Origin: MWBF01 sp964614645
GTDB taxonomy: Bacteria > Chloroflexota > Anaerolineae > CG2-30-64-16
Reading direction: 5' to 3'
Length of the DNA stretch: 33,397 nucleotides
NCBI GenBank assembly: GCA_964614645.1
Contig: CAZTMA010000050.1
Span: 1 to 33,397, forward strand
In this document: piece by piece, positions 19,673 to 27,773 of the stretch
How the letters are laid out: the number at the start of each line of letters is the position of its first letter
Numbering within the stretch: the stretch's first letter is position 1
Made by a program: the position numbers and the translations under genes
Notes under the pieces: model-generated
Told to the model about the DNA's origin: nothing
Databases searched by the model: none
The model's input: the letters and a program-made list of their open reading frames with translations, nothing else

Positions 19673-22354
19673 CTAATCCTGCGTCACACACATCTCTGCC
19701 AGCAGGGCGCGCGCCAGCATCTTCGTATCCAGCATGTACTCGTGCTCCAGGACCGGGCCAACACACGCGGGGCAGCCGTTCTCGCACGGGCACGCGTTTA
19801 CCAGGTCATGCGCTGCTGCCAGAATCTCCGGCAGGGAGACGAAAAGCTGCTCCGCATATCCGACCCCGCCCGGCGTGTGCTCGTACACGGTGATGGTGGG
19901 CAGGCCCGTCGTGGGACTCTGCGGCTCCGGCACGATGCCCAAGTCGCGCGGGTCGCACATCAGGAACAGGGGCGCCACGCCTGCCAGCAGCGCCGCAACC
20001 CCACCCAGCCCCGAGCGCGTGCGCACGCTGACCTCGGCCAGCCGGTGACACGAGGGGCACAGCGTGACCAGGTTGGGCAGCCGGTTGGCAACCTGCCAGG
20101 CCAGCTCCGCAGGCAGGCCCTCGCGCAGGTGCTCGTGCGCGACAAACGCGCGGAAGGGCACCTTGTGATGGATGTCGTGCTGGCGGCCGTTCATCTCGGG
20201 CGTGCCGCAGTTCTGGCAGCGGTAGCCGTCGCGCGCCCGCGCGGCCGCGCGCTGCGCGGGCCAGTTCGGTCCATAGTCGTTCGGCGCGGACAGCCACGCG
20301 CCGCTGGACTTAAGCTTCTCGATCAGGGCCTCCTGCAGCGTGAGCCAGCAGCCCTGTGTATCGAGGATCTGTTCGGGCAGGTCGATCGGCCCGAAGCCGA
20401 GCATCTCGCCCGTGCTGCGGCGCAGGATGCGGTAGCCCGATGCTTTCCGGACCACGCGGACGTCGCCCCACGCCCGGTTGTAGCCCCACGCGCGCTGCTC
20501 GGGCGTCGCGGTGCGTTCCTCTGTTACGCGCAGAACCTCGATGCCTTCCCCGACGACGGGTCGCGTGTAGTAATCGACCGCCACGCGCCTGACATGCGCC
20601 AGGCCGTTCTCCCAATCCAGGCGCTCGACCTGGTAGCTGACGCCCTCGTGGAGGTAGATGGCGCCGGTGTACAGAAATACCGGTGCGCTGTGGCGGTCCA
20701 GCTCCCCGATAACTTGTGGGCGGCCCGCCTCGTCCGTCGTCTGGATGACGATCTGCTCCGGCTCCGCGCTGCGCAGGCTGATGTTGATGGCCGGGCTGCC
20801 GTCGCCCGCCCAGAAGTGCCGCCCGCCGGCGGCATAGAGTTGCCCGGTCGCCACCAACTCCTGCAACAGGGCCTGCGTCCGGGCTGAGCCGAACTCGCGG
20901 TCATCTGCACGCAGGGGCAGCTCCGCTGCCGCGCAGAGCAGATGGCTGGCGAGGATGATTTCGTTGTCGGGGTTCAGCCGCGCGTGCTCCGGGCTCTGGC
21001 TGAGCAGCCAGCCCGGGTGCGTGACGATGTACTGGTCTAGCGGCTCCGCGCCTGCGACGAGCAGGCCGACGGATGTGCCCTGGCGCCGGCCCGCGCGGCC
21101 CATCTGCTGGCGGGTGCTGGCGACCGTGCCCGGATAGCCGGCCAGCAGCGCCGCGTCGAGCTGGCCGATGTCGATGCCGAGCTCCAGCGCGTTCGTCGCC
21201 ACGACCCCGCGCACCGTGCCCTCGCGCAGGCCCTTCTCGATGGCGCGGCGCTCCAGCGGCAGATAGCCGCCCCGATAGCCGCGAATCGCAGCGGCGAGCT
21301 CCGTGCTCCGCTCGCGCGCATAGGTCACGATCAACTCTGTCGCCAGCCGCGTGCGCGCAAACACGATGGTCTGCACGTCGTGCTCGAGGAAGTGGGCGGC
21401 CAGCTCCGCGGTCTCCTGGGTGCTGCTCCGGCGGATGCCGAGGGCCGGGTCCAGGATGGGCGGGTTGTAGAACAGGATGTGCTGCGCGCCGTGCGGTGCG
21501 CCGTCCAGCTCCGGGCCGACGACCGTCACGGCTGCACCGGCCAGCCGTCCGGCCAGGTCCTGCGGGTTGGCAATCGTCGCGGAGGCCAGGAGGAACTGCG
21601 GGTCGCTGCCGTAGAAGCGGCAGATGCGGCGCAGCCGGCGCAGCACGTTCGCGATATGCGAGCCGAACACCCCCCGGTACATGTGCATCTCGTCGATCAC
21701 GACGACGCGCAGATGGGTGAAGAACTCTGCCCAGCGCGTGTGCTGGGGCAGGATGCCCGTGTGCAGCATGTCCGGGTTCGACAGGATGATCTGCGCGCCC
21801 TCGCGGATGCGGGCGCGCTGTGCGCTCGGAGTGTCCCCGTCATAGGTCGCGGCGGTCAGCGGTGCAACCGAGACTGTGCTGTCCCGCTGCGGCATTGTGG
21901 CGGGCGCAGTCGGGAAAGGAGCCTTGCTCCGCTTCCCGCGCGTGATCGCGGCCTCCGGTTGCGCGCCGCCGTTCAGGAAATCGAGAAAAGTGCGCAGCTC
22001 CGCCAGTTGGTCCTGCGCCAGCGCCTTCGTCGGGAAGAGGTAGAGCGCGCGGTCGGTCGGGTTGGCGAGCAGCCGGTTCAGGACAGGCAGGTTGTAGCAG
22101 AGCGTCTTGCCGCTGGCTGCCGCGGTGACGATCGCCGTGTGCTCCCCGCGCAGGCCCGCGCTGACCGCGGCGGCCTGGTGCAGGTAGAGCGCATGGATAT
22201 CACGCGCGGCCAGGGCTGCCGTCAGCCGGGCGTCCAGATCCTCGGGGAAGCCGGCATAACGCGGCGGCCGCGCGGGCAGTTGCTCCCAACGGGCGATGTT
22301 GCGCATGAACCGGGGATTGAACCGCAGGGCATCGAGGGCGCGCTCAACAGACAT
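19673..22354 (-). CDS. MrfA/YprA-type DEAD/DEAH helicase with embedded HNH domain and C-terminal DUF1998
   Basis: An 893-residue superfamily 2 helicase. TAAASGKT with Lys83 is Walker A, DEMH at 221-224 motif II, SATIANPQDL motif III, and GRAGRRQG motif VI. The C-terminal DUF1998 zinc site is CPCENGCPAC near 850-860. This matches MrfA (YprA), a repair helicase of the mitomycin-lesion pathway. Two departures stand out: a Pro/Thr/Ala-rich insertion at about 129-168, and at about 705-775 a complete HNH module (CQNCG, then IHHKVPF, then NLVTLCPSCHRL) inserted before DUF1998. All its HNH residues and zinc cysteines are present, so nuclease activity is plausible. The start ATG is only six bases after a perfect -10, suggesting a leaderless message. 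Confidence 0.85.
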   Translation of the reverse strand: MSVERALDALRFNPRFMRNIARWEQLPARPPRYAGFPEDLDARLTAALAARDIHALYLHQAAAVSAGLRGEHTAIVTAAASGKTLCYNLPVLNRLLANPTDRALYLFPTKALAQDQLAELRTFLDFLNGGAQPEAAITRGKRSKAPFPTAPATMPQRDSTVSVAPLTAATYDGDTPSAQRARIREGAQIILSNPDMLHTGILPQHTRWAEFFTHLRVVVIDEMHMYRGVFGSHIANVLRRLRRICRFYGSDPQFLLASATIANPQDLAGRLAGAAVTVVGPELDGAPHGAQHILFYNPPILDPALGIRRSSTQETAELAAHFLEHDVQTIVFARTRLATELIVTYARERSTELAAAIRGYRGGYLPLERRAIEKGLREGTVRGVVATNALELGIDIGQLDAALLAGYPGTVASTRQQMGRAGRRQGTSVGLLVAGAEPLDQYIVTHPGWLLSQSPEHARLNPDNEIILASHLLCAAAELPLRADDREFGSARTQALLQELVATGQLYAAGGRHFWAGDGSPAINISLRSAEPEQIVIQTTDEAGRPQVIGELDRHSAPVFLYTGAIYLHEGVSYQVERLDWENGLAHVRRVAVDYYTRPVVGEGIEVLRVTEERTATPEQRAWGYNRAWGDVRVVRKASGYRILRRSTGEMLGFGPIDLPEQILDTQGCWLTLQEALIEKLKSSGAWLSAPNDYGPNWPAQRAAARARDGYRCQNCGTPEMNGRQHDIHHKVPFRAFVAHEHLREGLPAELAWQVANRLPNLVTLCPSCHRLAEVSVRTRSGLGGVAALLAGVAPLFLMCDPRDLGIVPEPQSPTTGLPTITVYEHTPGGVGYAEQLFVSLPEILAAAHDLVNACPCENGCPACVGPVLEHEYMLDTKMLARALLAEMCVTQD

Positions 22355-22360
22355 ACGCAG

Positions 22361-22378
22361 ATTATACCATGCTATAAT
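22361..22378. promoter_or_regulatory. Palindromic divergent promoter pair (helicase / queG)
   Basis: ATTATACCATGCTATAAT contains TATAAT on both strands: minus at 22366-22361, plus at 22373-22378. Each has its own TGN extension, formed from the shared centre CATG. Start codons follow six bases (helicase) and eight bases (queG) later. No -35 elements are apparent. Polymerase can occupy only one direction at a time, so the two genes may be mutually exclusive in initiation. Confidence 0.65.
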
Positions 22379-22386
22379 CAGACATT

Positions 22387-23499
22387 ATGACACTCACCTC
22401 TGAAATCCTGGTACATGCCCTGTCGCTGGGCTTCGAATTGGCTGCGACTATGCCGGTCGCAGCACCGCGTTATGGCGCAGAGTTCACAGCCTGGCTGGCT
22501 GCCGGGCATCATGGCGAGATGGCCTATTTGGCGGAGCGCGCGGCGCTGCGGCTGGCTCCCGCGCGGCTGCTGGACGGCGCACGGACCATGATCGTGCTGG
22601 CCGCGAACTACAATCCGGGTCTCCCGCCGCCCGGTTGGGATGACCCGACGCGCGGCCGCATCGCGCGCTACGCCTGGGCGCCGGACTACCACGACGTCAT
22701 CAAGCCGCGGCTCTATGCGCTGGACGCCTTCATCCGGCAGCGCACGGGCCGCGAGACCCTCGGCAAGGCCTGTGTGGACACTGCGCCGCTCCTCGAACGA
22801 GACTTCGCAGAGCAGGCAGGCCTGGGCTTCATCGGCCGCAACACCTGCCTGATCACCCCCGGTCTCGGCTCCTGGACCTTTCTGGCCGCGCTCCTCGTGC
22901 CGGAGGACCTGGATGCAGGACTGGCGGCGACGGACGAAAGACTCAACCAGCGGCCAGCTTCCGTGCGAAGCCCAGCTTCGCCCGTCCAGCTTCCGACCTT
23001 CCCCGGCTGTGGCGCCTGCACCCGCTGCCTGACCGCCTGCCCGACGCGGGCGTTCACCGGCCCGCACTCGCTGAATGCGCGGCGCTGCATCTCCTACCTG
23101 ACCATCGAGCTGCGCGGCTCTATCCCCGTGGAGCTGCGCCCGTTGATGGGCAATTGGGTCTTCGGCTGCGACGTTTGCCAGGCCGTCTGCCCGTACAACC
23201 GCCAAGCGCCTCCTGCGCGGAACCTTACATTTAGCGCGGAGCTGGACCGGGTCGCGCCGCCGCTGGCCGAGCTGCTGGCGTTGGACGATGCTGCTTTCCG
23301 GGCGCGCTTCCGCGGCACGCCGCTCCTGCGGGCGAAGCGCCGGGGGCTGGTGCGCAACGCGTGCGTCGCGGCGGGCAACTCCGGTGACGTCTCGCTCATC
23401 CCGGCCCTTACCCCGCTGCTGGCCGATGCCGAGCCGCTGGTGCGTGAACATGCCGCATGGGCGCTGGCGCGGCTGGCAGGCGGGAGCGCGGCGAGCTAA
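22387..23499 (+). CDS. queG: Epoxyqueuosine reductase
   Basis: A 370-residue cobalamin- and iron-sulfur-dependent enzyme that performs the last step of queuosine synthesis in tRNA. The N-terminal catalytic part ends in CVDTAPLLERDFAEQAGLGFIGRNT, with the conserved Asp and the GRNT motif. Two 4Fe-4S sites follow: CGACTRCLTACPT, and the pair FGCDVCQAVCPYN together with an earlier cysteine (RRCISYLTIE). The C-terminal ~60 residues form HEAT-like repeats (VREHAAWALARL), as in longer QueG proteins. Between the last catalytic strand and the first cluster there is an unusual linker of about 25 residues (ATDERLNQRPASVRSPASP), coded by three near-copies of CCAGCTTCCG. The ATG at 22387 is eight bases after the -10, so the message may be leaderless. 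Confidence 0.92.
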   Translation: MTLTSEILVHALSLGFELAATMPVAAPRYGAEFTAWLAAGHHGEMAYLAERAALRLAPARLLDGARTMIVLAANYNPGLPPPGWDDPTRGRIARYAWAPDYHDVIKPRLYALDAFIRQRTGRETLGKACVDTAPLLERDFAEQAGLGFIGRNTCLITPGLGSWTFLAALLVPEDLDAGLAATDERLNQRPASVRSPASPVQLPTFPGCGACTRCLTACPTRAFTGPHSLNARRCISYLTIELRGSIPVELRPLMGNWVFGCDVCQAVCPYNRQAPPARNLTFSAELDRVAPPLAELLALDDAAFRARFRGTPLLRAKRRGLVRNACVAAGNSGDVSLIPALTPLLADAEPLVREHAAWALARLAGGSAAS

Positions 23500-23544
23500 A
23501 CGCCCTTCCTACATACAAAACTTCCCCAATACGCGCAGCCGGAG

Positions 23545-23550
23545 TACAAT
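23545..23550 (+). promoter_or_regulatory. -10 of the BaiN-type gene
   Basis: TACAAT at 23545-23550, seven bases before the ATG at 23558. There is no TGN extension and no clear -35. The spacing implies a leaderless transcript. Confidence 0.4.
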
Positions 23551-23557
23551 AAGCTCC

Positions 23558-24796
23558 ATGACAGGACGGCAGACGGAGCAGATTATTGTGGTCGGCGCGG
23601 GCGCGGCCGGCCTGATGGCTGCCATCTGGGCCGCCACAGGCCTGCGCCCTGTCGTGCTGCTGGAGGGCTCTGACCGGCCGGGCCAGAAGATCCTGATCAG
23701 CGGCGGCGGCCGCTGCAACGTGCTGCCGTCCAGGACGAAGCACACGGACTTCCATACGGATGCCTCGCCCAACACGGTGAAGAAGATCCTCGCGGCGTGG
23801 CCGCTGCCCCGGGTGCTGTCGTTCTTCCAGGAGGACCTGGATGTGCCGCTCATCCTCGAGGAGGAGACGGGCAAGCTCTTTCCCGAGAGCAACAGGGCGC
23901 GCACCGTGCTCGACGCGCTGTTCGCCGCGCTGCAGGATCGGAAGGTCGAGCTGCGGACCGGCGCGCGGCTGGTTGGGCTGGAGCCGGCGGGCGCTGGCTG
24001 GAGGCTGAGCCTCGATGACGGGGAACAGCTCTATGCCGCTGCTGTGATCCTGGCCACCGGCGGGCTTTCCGTGCCTGCCACGGGCAGCGATGGCACGGGG
24101 CTTAACCTGGCGCGGGCGTTGGGCCATCGTATCGTGCCGACGTATCCCGCGCTGACGCCGCTGACGACCTCGTCCGCCGCGCACAAGGCCCTGGCCGGTC
24201 TCTCGCTGACCGCAACCGTTTCGGTGGGGCAGGGCAAAGGCGCGCTGTCGGGCCGCGGCGGTTTCCTGTTCACCCATCGCGGCTACAGCGGGCCGGCCGT
24301 GCTGAACATCTCGCACCTTCCCATCCGGTCGACCTTTGTCGGTGGGCCGCGGCCTGCGGTGCGCGTGGCGTGGACGGACGTGCCCGCGACGGAATGGGAC
24401 GAGCGCCTGCGGACCGCGCGCGGCTCGCTGGCCGCGGCGTTACGTGCCGGGTCGCGCGGCCAGTTGCCCGACCGCCTGATGGCCCTCCTGCTCGGCGAGC
24501 TGAACCTGAGCGCGATCATGGCGGATCAATTGCGCCGCGAGGACCGGGGACGGCTGGTCGAGGCCCTCACCGACTACGCGCTGCCCTGGTCGGGCCATGA
24601 GGGCTACCGCGTGGCGGAGGTGACGGGCGGCGGGGTCGCGCTGGACGAAGTCGACCCGGCCACGCTGGAGAGCCGCATCGCGCCGGGGCTGTATCTCTGC
24701 GGCGAAATGCTCGACGCTTTTGGCCCCATCGGGGGGTATAACTTTCTGTGGGCCTGGGTCACAGGCAAGATTGCAGGGCAGGCCTGCAATCGGTGA
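23558..24796 (+). CDS. BaiN/YhiN (HI0933) family FAD-dependent oxidoreductase
   Basis: A 412-residue flavoprotein. Gly13, Gly15 and Gly18 in VVGAGAAGLMAA form the FAD Rossmann loop. RPGQKILISGGGRCNV (about 42-57) is the family signature, ILATGGLSVPATGSDGTGL the second dinucleotide-associated motif, and FTHRGYSGPAVLNIS the substrate-domain signature. The C-terminus EMLDAFGPIGGYNFLWAWVTGKIAG contacts FAD. Best known are BaiN of gut clostridia, which acts on bile-acid intermediates, and many uncharacterised housekeeping relatives. Nothing here suggests bile acids. Start ATG 23558; a longer frame upstream lies inside queG and is rejected. It is followed 12 bases later by the gpsA-like gene, probably in one transcript. 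Confidence 0.88.
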   Translation: MTGRQTEQIIVVGAGAAGLMAAIWAATGLRPVVLLEGSDRPGQKILISGGGRCNVLPSRTKHTDFHTDASPNTVKKILAAWPLPRVLSFFQEDLDVPLILEEETGKLFPESNRARTVLDALFAALQDRKVELRTGARLVGLEPAGAGWRLSLDDGEQLYAAAVILATGGLSVPATGSDGTGLNLARALGHRIVPTYPALTPLTTSSAAHKALAGLSLTATVSVGQGKGALSGRGGFLFTHRGYSGPAVLNISHLPIRSTFVGGPRPAVRVAWTDVPATEWDERLRTARGSLAAALRAGSRGQLPDRLMALLLGELNLSAIMADQLRREDRGRLVEALTDYALPWSGHEGYRVAEVTGGGVALDEVDPATLESRIAPGLYLCGEMLDAFGPIGGYNFLWAWVTGKIAGQACNR

Positions 24797-24808
24797 AAGG
24801 ATCAGCAG

Positions 24809-25858
24809 ATGGCAAACGTCACGATCGTCGGCGCGGGGTTGATGGGCACGGCAGTGGCCTGGCCCCTTACGGATAACGGCCATCACGTCCGGCTTGTTGG
24901 GACGCACCTGGACGGGGACATCATCCGTTCGTGCCTGGACCGTGGCTTCCACCCCCGGCTGCGCCGTCCGCTGCCTGCGGGCGTGACGCCTTACTTCGTC
25001 GAGCAGTTGGCCGAGGCGCTCGACGGCGCGGATATCATCGTGAGCGGGGTCAATTCGCTCGGCGTCCACTGGATCGGGCGCACGCTCGGTCCGTTGCTGT
25101 GGCCGGGCGCGACGGTGATCGCCGTGACCAAGGGGCTGGAGGCCGCGCCGGAGGGCCAGCCGCGCATCCTGCCGGATGTGCTGCGCAGCGAGCTGCCCGA
25201 AGGCGTCCGGGATCGGGTGTCGCTGGCCGCCATTGCAGGGCCGTGCATCGCCGGTGAGCTGGCCGGGCGGCGCCAGTCGTGCGTCGTCTTCACGTCGCGC
25301 GATGCGGAGGCGCTGCCGAGGCTCAAGGCAGCCTTTGCGACGCCGTATTACCATATCTGGACCTCGACCGATATCACCGGCGTCGAGGTGTGCGCGGCGC
25401 TCAAGAACGCGTACACGGTCGCGGTCGGCATGGCCGCAGGTCTGCTCGACCGCGAGGCCAGCCCCGATGAGGCGGGCGCGCAGATGTATAACCTGGCTGC
25501 GGCCCTGTTCGGCGCCAGCGCGCACGAGATGACCCGCATCGTGGGGCTGTTGGGCGGGGACACGGCGAACGTCACGTGGCTGCCCGGCGTGGGAGACCAG
25601 TATGTGACATGCGTCGGCGGGCGGACGATCCGCCTGGGCCGCCTGCTCGGCAGCGGCCGCACCTACACGCAGGCCGTGCAGGAGATGGCCGGCGAGACGC
25701 TGGAAGGCGCGTATATCATCAGGCAGATGGCCCAGGTTCTGCCCGCCTGGGAGCGCGACGGCAAGATCACCTCCCGTGACCTGCCGCTGATGCGGATGTT
25801 GTGCCGCGTCATCACGGAGGATGCGCCGGTGGCGGTGCCCTTCGAGACACTGTTTTAG
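24809..25858 (+). CDS. gpsA: NAD(P)-dependent glycerol-3-phosphate dehydrogenase, GpsA family
   Basis: A 349-residue dehydrogenase that makes sn-glycerol 3-phosphate for phospholipids from dihydroxyacetone phosphate. Gly8, Gly10 and Gly13 in VGAGLMG bind the cofactor, VTKGLE and IAGPCIAGEL are the central motifs, and the catalytic lysine is Lys199 in CAALKNAYTVAVGMAAGL. GVGDQYVTCVGGRTIRLGRLLGSG corresponds to the substrate-binding GLGD-TC segment. It is slightly longer and more diverged than E. coli GpsA, with an expanded segment after the catalytic Lys, so a different polyol phosphate cannot be ruled out. A ribosome site AAAGGA lies at 24796-24801. With the ceramide cluster 5 kb away it supplies lipid backbones, but the two are separately transcribed. 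Confidence 0.82.
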   Translation: MANVTIVGAGLMGTAVAWPLTDNGHHVRLVGTHLDGDIIRSCLDRGFHPRLRRPLPAGVTPYFVEQLAEALDGADIIVSGVNSLGVHWIGRTLGPLLWPGATVIAVTKGLEAAPEGQPRILPDVLRSELPEGVRDRVSLAAIAGPCIAGELAGRRQSCVVFTSRDAEALPRLKAAFATPYYHIWTSTDITGVEVCAALKNAYTVAVGMAAGLLDREASPDEAGAQMYNLAAALFGASAHEMTRIVGLLGGDTANVTWLPGVGDQYVTCVGGRTIRLGRLLGSGRTYTQAVQEMAGETLEGAYIIRQMAQVLPAWERDGKITSRDLPLMRMLCRVITEDAPVAVPFETLF

Positions 25859-25881
25859 TCAAAGGTTAGTGGATTATCGTC

Positions 25882-27663
25882 ATGCGTACACTTCTATTCG
25901 TTTTTCAAAAGGCTCGTGGCTACCGGCTCGCGCTGGCGTTGACCGTCTTCAGCATGATCGCGCTGGTCGGCGTCCAGCTTCTGGGCCCGTGGATCGTGCG
26001 CACGCTCGTCGCGGCGGTGGAAGCCGGCGTCTGGGATGCGGAGTCGCAGTCGCTCGTGACCCGGCTGGCGGTGGTCCTGCTCGTTGTCTACGTGCTGCGC
26101 GGGATGTTGCAGTTCGTGCGCTCCTACATGGCTCACGTCGCCGGCTGGGGCGTCGTCTCGGACGTGCGCCAGCAGATCTACGAGCATCTGCAGCGCCTCT
26201 CGCTGCGCTTCTATGAGGACAAGCAGACCGGCCAGCTCATGTCGCGCATGGTCAACGACTCGGACCTGTTCGAGCGGCTCATCGCCCATGCCGTGCCGGA
26301 CGTGGTGGTCAACGCGCTGACGCTGGTCGGCGTGGCGGCGGTGCTGTTTGCCATGGAATGGCGGCTGGCGTTGATGAGCCTCGTGCCCATCCCGCTGGTC
26401 ATCATCGCGATGCGCAGCTTTGCACGCTACGTGCGGCCCGCGTTCCGCGAGCGGCAGAAGGAATTGGGCCAGCTCAACGCGACGCTCAACGACAACCTGT
26501 CGGGCATCCGTGAGATCAAGGCCTTCACGCAGGAGGAACGCGAGGCGCTGCGCGTGCGGAAGCACATCCACAGCTACCGGGATTCCATGCTGAACGCGCT
26601 GCGGCTGATGGCGACCTTCCAGCCTTTCGTGGACTTCGCCTCGTCCCTGGGCACGATCATCGTGATTTACTTCGGCGGCAAGCTGGCCTTCCAACAGGTT
26701 CTGTCCATTGCGGACCTGGTCGCGTTCTTCCTGTACCTGGAGATGTTCTATAACCCCGTGCGCGCGTTGAGCGGCGCGTGGGAGGCCATCCAGGAGGCGC
26801 TCGCGGGCGGCGACCGGGTGGCGGAGCTGCTCAAGGAAGAGCCCGAGGTGGACGAGACGCGCCATGCCATCACGCTGAAGGAGCGCGCCGCGGGTGCGCT
26901 GGCCTTCGAGGATGTCTCGTTCGCCTACAGCCAGGGCGAGTCCGTGCTTGAGCACATCAACCTGGTCGTTCCTGCGAACACGGTCGTGGCGCTGGTCGGG
27001 CCGACGGGCGTCGGCAAGACCACGCTGGCGAGCCTCATCCCGCGCTTCTATGATGTCTGCGAGGGGCGCATCACGCTGGACGGGGTCGACCTGCGCGACA
27101 TCAAGCTGAGCAGCCTGCGCCAGCAGATCAGCATCGTGTTGCAGGATGTCTTCCTCTTCCACGGGACCATCCGCGAGAACATCCTGTTCGGCAACCCGGA
27201 TGCGACCGAGGAAGAGGTGCTGCGCGCGGCGGCGGTTGCCAACGCAGCGGAGTTCATCGAGCGGCTGCCCGACGGCTATAACACGCTGATCGGGGAGCGG
27301 GGCGTCAAGCTTTCCGGCGGACAGAAGCAGCGGCTCGCGATCGCTCGTGCGGTGCTGAAGGACGCGCCCATCCTCATCCTCGACGAGGCCACGTCCTCGG
27401 TAGACACGGAGACCGAGCTGCTCATCCAGCAGGCGCTGGAGCGGCTGATGGTGGGCCGGACGACGCTCATCATCGCGCACCGGCTCTCGACCATCCGCAA
27501 TGCGGACCAGATTGTCGTGCTGGAAGGGAAGCAGATCGTCGACCAGGGCACGCATCGCGAGCTGATGGCGCGCGACGGCCTGTATCGCCACCTGAACGAA
27601 GTGCAGACCCGCATCGCAGACCAGTGGGAGGCCATCCGGCCGATCACGGTGACCAGCAATTAA
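25882..27663 (+). CDS. ABC exporter, fused permease and ATPase (ABCB/MsbA-like)
   Basis: A 593-residue half-transporter that works as a dimer. Residues ~15-310 hold six membrane helices. The ATPase domain (about 340-580) has Walker A GPTGVGKTT, the Q-loop in IVLQDVFLFHGTI, signature LSGGQKQRLAIARAVL, Walker B ILILDEATSSVD and the switch His in IIAHRLSTI. All are intact, and a single complete site per chain fits a homodimer. This group exports lipids, drugs or peptides. MsbA-type lipid export would suit a genome with sphingolipid genes, but the similarity is generic. Start ATG 25882 with no strong ribosome site. The stop is inside the left arm of the 47-base inverted repeat. Confidence 0.9.
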   Translation: MRTLLFVFQKARGYRLALALTVFSMIALVGVQLLGPWIVRTLVAAVEAGVWDAESQSLVTRLAVVLLVVYVLRGMLQFVRSYMAHVAGWGVVSDVRQQIYEHLQRLSLRFYEDKQTGQLMSRMVNDSDLFERLIAHAVPDVVVNALTLVGVAAVLFAMEWRLALMSLVPIPLVIIAMRSFARYVRPAFRERQKELGQLNATLNDNLSGIREIKAFTQEEREALRVRKHIHSYRDSMLNALRLMATFQPFVDFASSLGTIIVIYFGGKLAFQQVLSIADLVAFFLYLEMFYNPVRALSGAWEAIQEALAGGDRVAELLKEEPEVDETRHAITLKERAAGALAFEDVSFAYSQGESVLEHINLVVPANTVVALVGPTGVGKTTLASLIPRFYDVCEGRITLDGVDLRDIKLSSLRQQISIVLQDVFLFHGTIRENILFGNPDATEEEVLRAAAVANAAEFIERLPDGYNTLIGERGVKLSGGQKQRLAIARAVLKDAPILILDEATSSVDTETELLIQQALERLMVGRTTLIIAHRLSTIRNADQIVVLEGKQIVDQGTHRELMARDGLYRHLNEVQTRIADQWEAIRPITVTSN

Positions 27664-27758
27664 TAGAACGCTGATGAACGCTGATCAGACTGATTACGAT
27701 GATCCTCTTTTGGATCATATAAATCAGTTCAATCAGCGTTCATCAGCGTTCTATTAAT
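27659..27758. repeat. Long inverted repeat between convergent genes
   Basis: Arms of 47 bases (27659-27705 and 27712-27758) with a six-base loop. The outer 27 bases pair perfectly, followed by two groups of three mismatches separated by seven-base matches. Each arm contains the word GAACGCTGAT twice in tandem. The composition is AT-rich compared with both neighbours. It includes the stop codon of the ABC exporter and lies 15 bases from the stop of the racemase, so it can act as a bidirectional terminator. The structure also fits a small non-autonomous mobile repeat. Confidence 0.85.
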
Positions 27759-27773
27759 GCCTGGTCTTTGACG

